Assembly: GCA_900315105.1 (NCBI GenBank)
Contig: OMXX01000011.1
Span: 14,625 to 78,624, forward strand
Reading direction: 5' to 3'
DNA: 64,000 nt
Source: an uncultured Prevotellaceae bacterium
GTDB lineage: Bacteria; Bacteroidota; Bacteroidia; Bacteroidales; Bacteroidaceae
Position numbers and translations under genes: made by a program. The notes under the pieces are model-generated. The model was not told the DNA's origin, did not search any database, and saw nothing but the letters and a program-made list of their open reading frames with translations. Shown here in pieces: positions 1-9,279 of the stretch (position 1 is the stretch's first letter; each line of letters starts with the position of its first letter).

Positions 1-1488
1 CATATAACGGATATCTGTATGCTGAGTCCGAAGGAAGGTCTGTTCGGTGTTTCAGAAAACAAGATCCTGCATACTACCGATGGCGGCAAGACATTCGAAA
101 GCATCCCTACCCCATTAGATTTGGCATTAAGCGGAGGAGCAAGAATTTCTAATAACAAGATACCTGTCAGCCAGGTTATGCGCATAGGTCGTTTCTATAT
201 AGTTAAACAGGAAAGCTATTTCGTTACAAGCTTCGACAATATAAACTGGCAGCGCATACCAGATGTAACGTATGCTACAATTACAGATGCCGGTACTCTT
301 ATGACCGTTTCTTCAGACAACTCCATTCAGGAGTATGATGACAAACTTAGCAGATCATGGAAGAAGAAACTGACGGATGACACCAAACCTCACTCTATTA
401 ATTCCATCTGCGTGGATATCAACTATGCATACGTAGGTTTTGATGATAAGATTTGGCGCTCTGACGGAGATACAATAAATGTATTTACTCCTTCTGACAT
501 TGACGGCAATCATATTTCATATACTACTCCTACACGAAATGAAGTTGTAACCACAACCAAGACAAAGCCTGTTGTTAAGCGTAGTGAGGAATGTGAGAAA
601 GCTGTAAACCTGTTCCTTGCGGGCAACTATACAGAAGCATTCCCTTTGCTTGAGGCATTGTCAGAGAAAGACGACAATGAGATTCTGGAGAATCTTGCAT
701 ATTGCTATGAGGAAGGAAAAGGCACACAGCAGGACTATGCCAAGGCAATACAACTTCTTGCCCGTGCAGCAAACAACGGTTCTGACTATGCCCTCCTCAA
801 TATGGGTTACTATTATCTTAATGGCTGGGCTGTAAAGAAAGATACAGTACGAGCACTTGCCCTATGGGATCGTGCAGCAGATCATGGATATGATTTTGCA
901 AATCAGAATCTCGCCAACCACTATGCTTACGAAGGCGATGTCGAGAAGACCGCAAAGTATATTGGTAAGTCCGTTGCCCTCGGCAATAAGGATGCTATGT
1001 ATAAATATGCGATGCTTTATATGGATGGTATGGGAGTGAAAAAAGACTCCATACAAGGCATAACATATTTGAAGAAGGCTGCTGATCAGGGTGTCGCAGA
1101 AGCAATGACATACATCGGAGATTCATATCTCTCAGGACGCATACTCCCGAAGAACAGTCTTCTTGGCGTTGCATATATAGAAAAGGCAATAGAAGGCGGT
1201 GACATATATGCAAAGAAATTCCTTGCCCGCTGCTATATCAAGGGTGAAGGTACAGACAGAGATAACAAGACTGGATTCAGGCTCCTCAAGGAAGCAGCTG
1301 ATGCTGGCGACGCAGAAGCATATAATGGCGTGGCAACCTGCTTTATAGAAGGTGTTGGCACACTTCCAGATCCTGACATGGCCATTCATTACCTGAAACT
1401 CGCAGAAGCTTCTGGTGATACTTCTGCCTCCCTTAAGATAAAGGAAGTTCAGAACATAGTGGCAAGAACACAGTCACAACAAAAATAA
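1..1488 (+). CDS. Propeller plus Sel1-repeat protein, 5' end outside the window
   Basis: The reading frame is open from the first base, so the true start lies upstream; the first Met in the window is at 19. Roughly the first 165 visible residues contain BNR/YCF48-like propeller strands (for example ILHTTDGGKTF). A hinge of about 25 residues follows. From about residue 190 to the end there are tandem Sel1/TPR-like helical repeats (YCYEEGKGTQQDYAKAI, YYYLNGWAVKKD, YMDGMGVKKDS, YIKGEGTDRDN). Such solenoids usually mediate protein-protein contacts. No enzymatic motif is visible. It is followed after 104 bp by the hybrid two-component regulator on the same strand, which may be coincidental. The Sel1 call is secure; the cellular role is unknown. 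Confidence 0.85.
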   Translation, partial: HITDICMLSPKEGLFGVSENKILHTTDGGKTFESIPTPLDLALSGGARISNNKIPVSQVMRIGRFYIVKQESYFVTSFDNINWQRIPDVTYATITDAGTLMTVSSDNSIQEYDDKLSRSWKKKLTDDTKPHSINSICVDINYAYVGFDDKIWRSDGDTINVFTPSDIDGNHISYTTPTRNEVVTTTKTKPVVKRSEECEKAVNLFLAGNYTEAFPLLEALSEKDDNEILENLAYCYEEGKGTQQDYAKAIQLLARAANNGSDYALLNMGYYYLNGWAVKKDTVRALALWDRAADHGYDFANQNLANHYAYEGDVEKTAKYIGKSVALGNKDAMYKYAMLYMDGMGVKKDSIQGITYLKKAADQGVAEAMTYIGDSYLSGRILPKNSLLGVAYIEKAIEGGDIYAKKFLARCYIKGEGTDRDNKTGFRLLKEAADAGDAEAYNGVATCFIEGVGTLPDPDMAIHYLKLAEASGDTSASLKIKEVQNIVARTQSQQK

Positions 1489-1592
1489 ACAGACAGCTTT
1501 CTCCCTCTTCCACAGAGGAAGTTGGAGAACAAAAAAAAATAAGTAAATGCAAACAGAAATGAGAATAACTAACCTTAAACACACTTAAATAG

Positions 1593-4500
1593 ATGTCAAA
1601 ACAAACTATTCTAACTACGTCATTCCTGGCATTGTCGCTTTGTGCCAATGCACAGTTTAATATGCTATTCACTTCTGATTCCGATTTGCCAAATAGTTTG
1701 GTAAATAAGGTGGAAGAAGACAAGAATGGCATGATATGGGTTGCTACGGAAGATGGTCTGTGCAAATACAACGGCTCAAGATTTATCACCTACCGTCACA
1801 ATCCTACGAATCCACATTCTCTCAGTCATAACTTCATACGTACAGTATGTGCTGACTCCATAGGAAATGTCATCGTTGGTACTATCAATGGTGTACAGGT
1901 ATATAACATCCAGACGGATGACTTCACCCCACGCATTTCCGCCAAAGAGATTGGCGCAAGAATGGGTAATGTGAACTCCATCCTACGACTTGCCGACGGT
2001 GAGTTCTTCATCGGTGGTACTGATGCTTTCACACTTCAGATTGACAAGAATGGTAAAATAAAGACAAAAAAGAACGCATTCACAGGCAAGACTCACGAAA
2101 TACATCGCGTAGCCCGTACCAATGACGGCTTTATATGGGTATCAAGACAGTCTGATGGCGTAATGTACGCCGACAAGAACGGAAAACTTCACCATGTGAG
2201 GAACTACGATGGTAGCGAGTATAACTTCTCAAGTCTATGTGTAGGCCGTGACGGTATCCTATATGCTGGAGATGTTGAATCCGGACTATACTACTATAAT
2301 GTCAACACCCGCCATTTCGACATTGTGAAAGGTACAGAGGGCATCATGAAGGTGCGCGATATAAAGACAATGCCTAATTCCGACAATGTTTGTATTGCAA
2401 CAGACGGAAACGGTGTGATGTTCTTCAACATGCGTACCCACCAGTTTGTTCCTTCCCATCAGTTTGACGACCCCTTTGTTGACATATCTTCACAGAAAGC
2501 ACATTCTCTCTATATCAACAATCATGGAGATATTTGGATGGCATTATATCAGAAAGGCGTGTTCATGGCATCACACAGCTCTGCTCCCTTCGGATACATT
2601 GGCCGTCGCTCACAGAAATTTGACCTAATAGGTGACCGTTGTGTAACCTCAATAATAGAGACAAAGGATAAAAAAATATGGATCAGCACAGATAATGGCG
2701 GTCTGTATGGTCTTACACCTGATTTCCAGACTTTTGCAAAATTCCGTGTAGGAACAGGCGCCAATGATCTGCCTCCAACGATTCAGGGACTCTTCTGTGA
2801 TTCACAAGGCAGACTGTGGTTTGGTTCATATAATAGAGGTTGTGGTATCGTGAACACTTCAACAGGAAAAGCGATGTATGTTCCTATTGAAGGACAGCCA
2901 GGCAGAAAGACAAGCGTATATGGATATGCAGAAGATAATCACGGAACCATCTGGGTAGCCACAATGGGACAAGGCATATTCCGCTATGATGCTTCACGCA
3001 ATATAATGACGTTCTATACGTATAGCGATGGTACACGATGGACGAACTCCATATTCTACGATTCTAATACCGACAGAATCTATACTGGTACATACGATGG
3101 TATAGTATGGTTCAAGCCAAATGATCCAAAGAAAACCATGCATCGTATGGGTGAATCGGAGATTATCTATAGTATAACACGTCTTAATAACAACACACTT
3201 GGCTTTGCAACTTCAAAAGGTGTAACGCTACTTGACACCAGCAACGACAAGCTCAGAACCATTACAAAGGAAAATGGTCTTATATATGCCGTACAGATGG
3301 GAAATGATGGACATCTATGGCTAAGTACGAGCATGGGACTCATCCGATTCAATCTGAAGGATAACACAAGTGAAACCTTTACCTCACGTGATGGACTTCA
3401 GGGAAATGAGTTCTATAAGAATGCATGCCTACGTTCTGATGATGGTCGTCTATGGTTCGGTGGTATCAACGGCATTACCTACTTCTATCCTAACCGTATT
3501 GGTGAAAGAAGTACGAAATGCACTACACGCGTAGTAACAATTCGAGCAAATGAACGATTCCTAGGTCTCAACCAGTCTATGGAATATGAACTTGAGTCTG
3601 AAGACAATACATTTACTGCAGAATTCGCAGCATTACCTCTTTACATGACTCATCGTATTGCCTATAGCTATAAACTTGACGATGGTAATTGGGAAACACT
3701 TCCTATACCACAGAACCGCGTTGTGTTCAATGGCGTATCAAGCGGAAGCCATGTACTATATACCAAAACAATAATTGACGGTCGTGATTCTGATGTAACA
3801 GAAACATACATTCACATCGCATACCCTTGGTATCTCAGATGGTGGGCTTTGTTAATCTGGCTGGCAATATTTGCTTGTGTTGTATATATGACCCTTATAG
3901 AGGTGCGTCGCCGTCGCAATCTGCATCGTAGCATACGTGAACATCGTCGTGAAGAGCAGGCAAAGGAACAGAAACTGCAGTTCTTCATGAACATTGTCCA
4001 TGATCTGCGTACTCCTATCACTCTGATTTCCACTCCGCTGCAGAAACTTCTATCAACAGACCACGAGCCTGAGCGTCAGCGTCTATACAGCACAATGAAC
4101 CGTAATGCAGACCGCCTGCTCCGCCTTACAGATCAAATCATGGATCTCCGTAAGATTGACCTTGGCAAGATGGAGCTCCATTGTACTGATGTCGCTCTAA
4201 GTCCATTTGTAAGGGGTGTGGTTGCATATACAGAGGATATTGCTCAAAGCCGTCGTCAGACACTTACGTTGAAAGACTATACCAATGGTCATGTAAACGT
4301 AATGATAGATACAGACTGCTTTGAGAAGATTCTGCTCAACCTTTTGAGCAATGCTTTGAAATATACTCCAGAGAATGGTAGTGTAACCGTAAGCATCGAC
4401 CTTGAGCCTAAGACAGACCTCAAGGCAGGCAGCAACGTCACACTCCTTCTCAAGGTTGTTGATACAGGTATCGGTATCCCTGACGATGAGAAACGGAATA

Positions 4501-5534
4501 TCTTCACACGCTTCTATCAGGTTCACACAAATGGAAAATACGTCAAGGGTACAGGCATAGGTCTTAACCTCGTAAAATCTCTTGTTGAACTTCATAAGGG
4601 AACTATCGATGTAAGCGATAACCCAGAAGGCCAGGGGGCATGCTTCTCTGTTGCCTTACCTCTCAAGACCAGTTCTACAGAAATCGCTACAGGCGAGGGA
4701 TTACCAATGCAGGAAGTACAGGAAGATGTTATTGTATCCCCAGATGCAAACGGCGGACACACAAAACTCAAGTCTCGCAAGACAATCCTCGTTGTCGATG
4801 ACGATGATGAGATACGTTCATTCCTATGCGAGGAAATGGCATCATTATATAATGTCATCGACTGTGCAGATGGAAAAACCGCATACCAAACTCTAAACAA
4901 GGAACACATTGATATCGTTATAAGCGATATCATGATGCCAGAGATTGACGGTATTGAACTATGCCGACTTATCCGTCAGAACGTTCGTATCAGTCACCTG
5001 CCAATCATTCTGCTTACGGCAAAGGGAACAGACCGTGACCGTATCGAGGGACTTCAGGCTACAGCCGACGCATACATCACGAAACCATTCAACCTTGCCC
5101 TTCTACAAACAATCGTAAGCAACCTCCTATTGCGTCAGGAAAAGCTGCGTAATACATTCAAGGGCAATGAACTTCCTACTGACCAGATTACAACTCCAGA
5201 GATTCAGTCGGCTGATGAGAAGTTGCTTGAACGTCTTGTGAAGTGTATCAACGATAATCTGGACAACCCGGATCTCACCTCTGAATATCTTGCTTCCGAG
5301 GTCGGATTGAGCCGAGTTCACCTTTACAGAAAGCTCAAGGAACTCACCAATCAGTCTGCTACGAACTATATCCGTAACATCAGACTCACGAAGGCTGCAG
5401 AACTCCTGCGACAGAAGAAATGCTCAATCTCTGAGGTCGCATATCTCGTAGGATATCGCACACCAAACCATTTCTCTACAGCATTCAAAGAGTTGTATGG
5501 AGTATCTCCTTCAGAATACGTAAAGGAGCAATAA
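1593..5534 (+). CDS. Hybrid two-component system regulator (HTCS: propeller sensor, histidine kinase, receiver, AraC HTH)
   Basis: This is a 1313-aa one-protein phosphorelay of the Bacteroidetes HTCS type. An N-terminal signal peptide (FLALSLCANAQ) is followed by a periplasmic two-propeller sensor with Reg_prop repeats (GMIWVATEDGLCKYNG, GRLWFGGINGITYF) and a Y_Y_Y-like domain. A TM helix lies near residues 750-770. The cytoplasmic part has a HisKA H-box (NIVHDLRTPITLI, His803), an HATPase with DTGIGIP and GTGIGLNLV, a receiver with VVDDDDEIRS and phospho-acceptor Asp1112 (ISDIMMPEIDG), and a C-terminal AraC helix-turn-helix from about residue 1220. The family usually senses a glycan fragment and activates a polysaccharide utilization locus. 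No susC/susD or glycosidase is adjacent, so the target is not evident. Length is typical for the family. Confidence 0.95.
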   Translation: MSKQTILTTSFLALSLCANAQFNMLFTSDSDLPNSLVNKVEEDKNGMIWVATEDGLCKYNGSRFITYRHNPTNPHSLSHNFIRTVCADSIGNVIVGTINGVQVYNIQTDDFTPRISAKEIGARMGNVNSILRLADGEFFIGGTDAFTLQIDKNGKIKTKKNAFTGKTHEIHRVARTNDGFIWVSRQSDGVMYADKNGKLHHVRNYDGSEYNFSSLCVGRDGILYAGDVESGLYYYNVNTRHFDIVKGTEGIMKVRDIKTMPNSDNVCIATDGNGVMFFNMRTHQFVPSHQFDDPFVDISSQKAHSLYINNHGDIWMALYQKGVFMASHSSAPFGYIGRRSQKFDLIGDRCVTSIIETKDKKIWISTDNGGLYGLTPDFQTFAKFRVGTGANDLPPTIQGLFCDSQGRLWFGSYNRGCGIVNTSTGKAMYVPIEGQPGRKTSVYGYAEDNHGTIWVATMGQGIFRYDASRNIMTFYTYSDGTRWTNSIFYDSNTDRIYTGTYDGIVWFKPNDPKKTMHRMGESEIIYSITRLNNNTLGFATSKGVTLLDTSNDKLRTITKENGLIYAVQMGNDGHLWLSTSMGLIRFNLKDNTSETFTSRDGLQGNEFYKNACLRSDDGRLWFGGINGITYFYPNRIGERSTKCTTRVVTIRANERFLGLNQSMEYELESEDNTFTAEFAALPLYMTHRIAYSYKLDDGNWETLPIPQNRVVFNGVSSGSHVLYTKTIIDGRDSDVTETYIHIAYPWYLRWWALLIWLAIFACVVYMTLIEVRRRRNLHRSIREHRREEQAKEQKLQFFMNIVHDLRTPITLISTPLQKLLSTDHEPERQRLYSTMNRNADRLLRLTDQIMDLRKIDLGKMELHCTDVALSPFVRGVVAYTEDIAQSRRQTLTLKDYTNGHVNVMIDTDCFEKILLNLLSNALKYTPENGSVTVSIDLEPKTDLKAGSNVTLLLKVVDTGIGIPDDEKRNIFTRFYQVHTNGKYVKGTGIGLNLVKSLVELHKGTIDVSDNPEGQGACFSVALPLKTSSTEIATGEGLPMQEVQEDVIVSPDANGGHTKLKSRKTILVVDDDDEIRSFLCEEMASLYNVIDCADGKTAYQTLNKEHIDIVISDIMMPEIDGIELCRLIRQNVRISHLPIILLTAKGTDRDRIEGLQATADAYITKPFNLALLQTIVSNLLLRQEKLRNTFKGNELPTDQITTPEIQSADEKLLERLVKCINDNLDNPDLTSEYLASEVGLSRVHLYRKLKELTNQSATNYIRNIRLTKAAELLRQKKCSISEVAYLVGYRTPNHFSTAFKELYGVSPSEYVKEQ

Positions 5535-5556
5535 ATAAATTCTATATATTATATGG

Positions 5557-5599
5557 TTGGTGCTGCCACTATTCCTATTTGGATATATGGCAGCACCAA
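5557..5599 (+). terminator. Hairpin after the HTCS gene
   Basis: A perfect 12-bp stem (TTGGTGCTGCCA at 5557-5568, complement at 5588-5599) with a 19-nt loop starts 22 bp after the HTCS stop codon. No T-run follows, so it could be a transcript 3' end protected by the stem rather than a classical intrinsic terminator. Confidence 0.6.
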
Positions 5600-5728
5600 T
5601 CTGTATTATACAGAATTCACCATCAAAGCCTTCACTATAAATGATACTCTTTTGAACACTATGGAATAATCAGGGATATTTCCCCGACAACAATAGGGAA
5701 AACTCCACGCCTGATTATAGTTTTCCCC

Positions 5729-5759
5729 TTTGGTTCATGAGAAAAAACATGTACCTTTG
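5729..5759 (+). promoter_or_regulatory. Bacteroidetes promoter for the His/Pro-rich exported protein
   Basis: A -33 box TTTG (5729-5732) is separated by 19 bp from a -7 box TACCTTTG (5752-5759), matching the Bacteroidetes consensus TTTG...TAnnTTTG. The ATG at 5816 gives a leader of about 50 nt. Confidence 0.75.
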
Positions 5760-5815
5760 CCTTCGAAATAATAAATGTCTAACGAGTCGCAAGACTCATT
5801 AAAACAGAAAAGAAT

Positions 5816-6187
5816 ATGAAGGCAACATTCAAAAGCATGATGGTAATCGGAATGATGATCCTCGGCACAGCTACAGCATTCGGAAAGTCAAACTTTAATG
5901 TTGACAAGTATAATGCAACCAAAGCTCCTTATACGATGATTGTACATAAGGACTGCAAAATCCGTCACAAGCATGACAAGTATTGCGGTAATTCATTCGT
6001 AGTAAGGATGGACAAGAAGATGGAGAAACACTTCATTGACAGTAAACACAAGTTCGACAAACGTGGAGTGTGCAAGAAATGCAGTCTCACTATCTACGAG
6101 ATTCGTTCAGTTGAGCGCGAAATGAGAAACAGTCGCCCTACCCCTCCTCCACCTCCAGCACATCGTCCACATCACCCACATCACTAA
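5816..6187 (+). CDS. Small exported His/Pro-rich protein with Cys pairs
   Basis: The 123-aa product has a clear signal peptide (hydrophobic run MMVIGMMILGTATAFG). The mature part is strongly basic and holds DCKIRHKHDKYCG and GVCKKCSLTIYEI, so four Cys in two pairs with nearby His, followed by a low-complexity tail TPPPPPAHRPHHPHH. The Cys/His arrangement could bind a metal or form disulfides in the periplasm, but I recognise no named family. It has its own promoter and is followed 52 bp later by a SIMPL-domain gene, with which it may be cotranscribed. Signal peptide and composition are directly visible; metal binding is only inferred. Confidence 0.8.
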   Translation: MKATFKSMMVIGMMILGTATAFGKSNFNVDKYNATKAPYTMIVHKDCKIRHKHDKYCGNSFVVRMDKKMEKHFIDSKHKFDKRGVCKKCSLTIYEIRSVEREMRNSRPTPPPPPAHRPHHPHH

Positions 6188-6239
6188 TTACAAATATTTC
6201 TATTCTATTGGAATTTAATTAACAAATAATTAGAAGAAC

Positions 6240-6947
6240 ATGAATACAAGTGAAAAGATTGTCCCTGCTGCAATCATTGCAATAAGTGTAGTAATAGCAG
6301 GACTCTCACTCCGTAGTGGTATCGTCACCTTCAAGGAGATGGACAGGAAGGTGTCAGTCAAGGGACTTGCTGAGCGCGAAGTCAAAGCCGACAAGGTTAC
6401 ATGGCCGCTCATCTATAAAGAGATAGGTAACGACCCGTCAGAGATGTACGACCGCCTGAGTTCAAAGAACAAGCGCGTCATTGCATTCCTAAAGTCTGCC
6501 GGTATCAAGGATTCTGACATAAGCGTCAATCCCCCTGTTATCTCCGACCGACAGGCAGACAACTACGGTAATGAGATTATGAACTATCGATACAAGGCTA
6601 CAAGCGTTATCACCGTCACCTCTTCTGAAGTTGACAAAGTTCGACAGCTCATGCGTCGACAATCAGAACTTATGAAACAGGGTATTGCCATTGTAAGCGA
6701 GGAATACGGCAACAACTCTATAACATACGAGTTCACAGGCCTTAACAAGATCAAGCCAGAGATGGTTGAAGAAGCAACCAAGAATGCACGTACAACCGCA
6801 CAGAAGTTTGCAGAAGACTCTGACAGTAGACTCGGTGGCATACGTAATGCACAACAAGGACAGTTCTCAATTGAAGACCGTGATGCCAATACTCCATATA
6901 TAAAGAAAGTCAGAGTTGTAAATACAGTAGAATATTCATTAGAATAA
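6240..6947 (+). CDS. SIMPL (DUF541) domain protein
   Basis: The 235-aa protein begins with a membrane anchor or uncleaved signal (VPAAIIAISVVIAGLSL), followed by a SIMPL/DUF541 domain: the start VSVKGLAEREVKADKVTW, the middle ISVNPPVISD with YRYKATSVITVTS, and the end KKVRVVNTVEYSLE. Members are periplasmic or membrane-attached; proposed roles (oxidative stress, signalling-molecule association) are not settled. The gene sits just after the His/Pro-rich protein and ends at a bidirectional terminator shared with the convergent nucleotidase gene. Length is normal for Bacteroidetes members. Confidence 0.85.
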   Translation: MNTSEKIVPAAIIAISVVIAGLSLRSGIVTFKEMDRKVSVKGLAEREVKADKVTWPLIYKEIGNDPSEMYDRLSSKNKRVIAFLKSAGIKDSDISVNPPVISDRQADNYGNEIMNYRYKATSVITVTSSEVDKVRQLMRRQSELMKQGIAIVSEEYGNNSITYEFTGLNKIKPEMVEEATKNARTTAQKFAEDSDSRLGGIRNAQQGQFSIEDRDANTPYIKKVRVVNTVEYSLE

Positions 6948-6972
6948 CATTAACCTTAATTCCATATATAAA

Positions 6973-7007
6973 AAGAGCGGATATTTCTATCCGCTCTTCC
7001 CTTTTTT
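6973..7007. terminator. Bidirectional intrinsic terminator
   Basis: An 11-bp perfect stem (AAGAGCGGATA at 6973-6983, complement at 6988-6998) with a TTTC loop is followed by a T-run at 7002-7007 and preceded by an A-run. It separates the convergent SIMPL and nucleotidase-like genes. Confidence 0.9.
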
Positions 7008-7518
7008 ATACAGCATGCTGCATAAGATGGTTGACTACCGATGACCAGTCACGGAAATCACCATTCTTCTTATTTAGATAGATAACCTTACTGCCGCTTT
7101 TGTGTGAATCATTAGGATATGGCTCACCCTCAACAAGATAAGAGTCAGTCATGGATGTCACATCCCTGTCCTGCGCCAGAATAAGGCGTTTATAGAATGT
7201 TCCATTCGCATTGTCGGAGTCGAAGTATTTCTTCACCCATTCCAACTTATTACTCCAAGATAGAGGATTAGCCCATGAAGCATGTGAAACGATGAACACC
7301 TCAAACTTCTGTGATAGTGTCTTAAGGGCCTCTACAGCCCCTTTGACGGGTTTTGAGTAACTGAAGATATCAGGGATGTCATCATAATTAGTTTTCTTCG
7401 CGCCATTCACTACACTTACATATTTCGGCACCTGTTCCTTTATCTTATCAGCGGATAGGGCCGACTCAAAGTCAACAAGGACATTGTCCATGTCGAAGAA
7501 TACTATTTTCTTTTTCAT
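7006..7518 (-). CDS. 5'(3')-deoxyribonucleotidase-like HAD protein (NT5C family)
   Basis: I start this at the ATG giving MKKKIVFFDMDNVLVDF (7518) because the in-frame extension upstream (to 7566) has no family similarity. The 170-aa protein has HAD motif I DMDNVLVDF (Asp9 nucleophile, Asp11) and motif II VSHASW. This family removes phosphate from (deoxy)nucleoside 5'-monophosphates. The motif IV region, normally L(I/L)DDR-like, reads DSYLVEGEPYPND, so the usual paired Asp is not evident; magnesium binding may be altered or use the nearby acidic residues. It stands alone behind its own promoter. The family is fairly clear; activity is uncertain. Confidence 0.75.
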   Translation of the reverse strand: MKKKIVFFDMDNVLVDFESALSADKIKEQVPKYVSVVNGAKKTNYDDIPDIFSYSKPVKGAVEALKTLSQKFEVFIVSHASWANPLSWSNKLEWVKKYFDSDNANGTFYKRLILAQDRDVTSMTDSYLVEGEPYPNDSHKSGSKVIYLNKKNGDFRDWSSVVNHLMQHAV

Positions 7519-7566
7519 ACTATTAGTGGTTAGATTGTTTAAATTAGTGAATTGAGGCTTCATCAA

Positions 7567-7865
7567 GCCAGACAGATATTTTAGATATAAAAGGAAATAA
7601 ATGCAATTTTTATGAAAGAGACAGAGAACTTTGTTCTAAAGAGGAATTATTCATTTCTCATGTTGCAAAGATACAAAAAAAGCTTGATTTCTCCAAATTT
7701 TTTCAAGGAAAAATCAAACTTTTTAGCAAATTAAATTAGTGTATTTTCTACGTTTTCAGCATAGTTTTATTTTAGCGAAATAAAAGAAATCTCTGTATTT
7801 CAAATACTTTTCCGTAAAATCACCTATTTAAGTGTAATTCAGACAATTAAGTACACTTTTAAGGT
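7567..7865. other. AT-rich intergenic region with two weak hairpins
   Basis: Besides the promoter at 7666-7697, this gap holds an 8-bp stem TTTTATTT/AAATAAAA (7765-7785) and a 7-bp stem AAGTGTA/TACACTT (about 7831-7859). Both lie downstream of the minus-strand DUF1593 gene and could end its transcript. I see no gene here. Confidence 0.4.
7666..7697 (-). promoter_or_regulatory. Promoter of the nucleotidase-like gene
   Basis: On the minus strand the -7 box TATCTTTG (complement of 7666-7673) and the -33 box TTTG (complement of 7694-7697) are 20 bp apart. The leader to the ATG at 7518 would be about 140 nt. Confidence 0.7.
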
Positions 7866-9275
7866 TTACTCTACATTTATAATCACTCTTGCATACGAAG
7901 TCAATGGAATCTTCCCATTGTCTGTAACTTCGCAAATGATATGTATTGTCTTGCCCTTTGCATCTTCGGGAATTCTAACCGATGTCTTTGAGCCATTAAC
8001 GTTATTGATATCAATATTGTTTTCATAGCTTGAAGCCTCTGGCTGCATCCACCAAAGGAAAGCAAGTTTATCGCCTTCAGCATCCACAGATTTAGAGGCA
8101 TCAAGAGTTACCACTTCACCAGCCTTTGCCTTAATATTAAAAGGAGAAAGCGATTTCTTGCCGTTGATAATCACGATTGGGTTTGTATTTCCCTTACCTT
8201 CCTTAGCCCATTGCATACGGGCACAGAAGTCATTCAACTCTGCAGGATAAAAACGGCGTTTATACCCTTCTGTTATGCCTCTCTGTGGCTCTTGCCAAGA
8301 AGTCCAGGCGTATGTAAGGGAGTCGGCACACATACCGAACTTATGACATCCTGCCCATCCTGCCTGTGTGGGATCTTCAGGATCGTTGAGTCCGTTAGGC
8401 ATAATATATAGGAATGAAGGAGTATCGCCCTCCACGCCCCATTTATAGTTAGGATAAATAGCACCTAATGCTCCATGCCCTTGAATAAGTTCCTGATGCT
8501 TCTTCCATTCCTGCTTTCCAAGCTCACATTGGAGTTGCCATGTTCCTTCGTCCCAGATAAACTTCAGGTCATCCTTAAATTCTCGGCGCATCCACATGTG
8601 TGAGCTATATGCACGATTCATTCGCATGGCATACACCATATCCTGATCTGTAATGGTATAGACACGAAATTTATGCAGGAAAGCCTTCAACTGCTCTGGT
8701 GTACGAGTCTGTTTTACCTTCCATATAGCCTGTGCAAGCGTATTACCACTTCCCCATGTAGCTACCCATATAGGGCGCTCATCATCCTCATCTGCAAGTT
8801 TTATAAGGAACTCACTTCCCTCTGTATCATTATCCTTGCCTATAACTCCAATACCAGCCTTATGACTGCCAGCCATACAACGTGACTTAACATATTCCAT
8901 ACTTGGCCAATAGCCAATAGTTTGCTTGCCGTTCTCTTTTTCAAGTGAAAGAAAATCCTTTTGCTTTGAACGTAGCATAAGCTTATGCACATCCTTGCCG
9001 TATGCTTCTACCACCTTGTCAAGATATTGCGCCCACTCCTCTGGATATGGATCACAGTTCCATCCCACAGTCGTCATTATCGCCTCTATCTCGAACATAT
9101 CAGCGTATGCCATAAGCCTTATTGCAGACTCCATATCATCAGGCTCGACATCACAGTCACCTATATCCGTCATAACCACGAGACGTGGTTTTAAAGGCGA
9201 ATTGTTTTCTTCAGCAAGAACATTAGCTGAGAACAACAATAATATTGCTAACAAGCAAGTTACAATTTTCTTCAT
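7866..9275 (-). CDS. Secreted DUF1593 (nucleoside-hydrolase-like) protein
   Basis: The start at 9275 gives MKKIVTCLLAILLLFSANVLAEE, a clean signal peptide; the longer frame to 9329 runs into the preceding gene. The 469-aa protein shows the DUF1593 start PRLVVMTDIGDCDVEPDDMES, with an Asp cluster reminiscent of nucleoside hydrolases (TDIG/EPDD). A Trp-rich central part (WVATWGSGNTLAQAIW) follows, then a C-terminal Ig/PKD-like domain (VTLDASKSVDAEGDKLAFLWW). Family members are secreted and often occur in polysaccharide-degradation clusters; the substrate is unknown. Its start lies 4 bp after the stop of the DUF418 gene, indicating an operon. Confidence 0.85.
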   Translation of the reverse strand: MKKIVTCLLAILLLFSANVLAEENNSPLKPRLVVMTDIGDCDVEPDDMESAIRLMAYADMFEIEAIMTTVGWNCDPYPEEWAQYLDKVVEAYGKDVHKLMLRSKQKDFLSLEKENGKQTIGYWPSMEYVKSRCMAGSHKAGIGVIGKDNDTEGSEFLIKLADEDDERPIWVATWGSGNTLAQAIWKVKQTRTPEQLKAFLHKFRVYTITDQDMVYAMRMNRAYSSHMWMRREFKDDLKFIWDEGTWQLQCELGKQEWKKHQELIQGHGALGAIYPNYKWGVEGDTPSFLYIMPNGLNDPEDPTQAGWAGCHKFGMCADSLTYAWTSWQEPQRGITEGYKRRFYPAELNDFCARMQWAKEGKGNTNPIVIINGKKSLSPFNIKAKAGEVVTLDASKSVDAEGDKLAFLWWMQPEASSYENNIDINNVNGSKTSVRIPEDAKGKTIHIICEVTDNGKIPLTSYARVIINVE

Positions 9276-9279
9276 AAGA

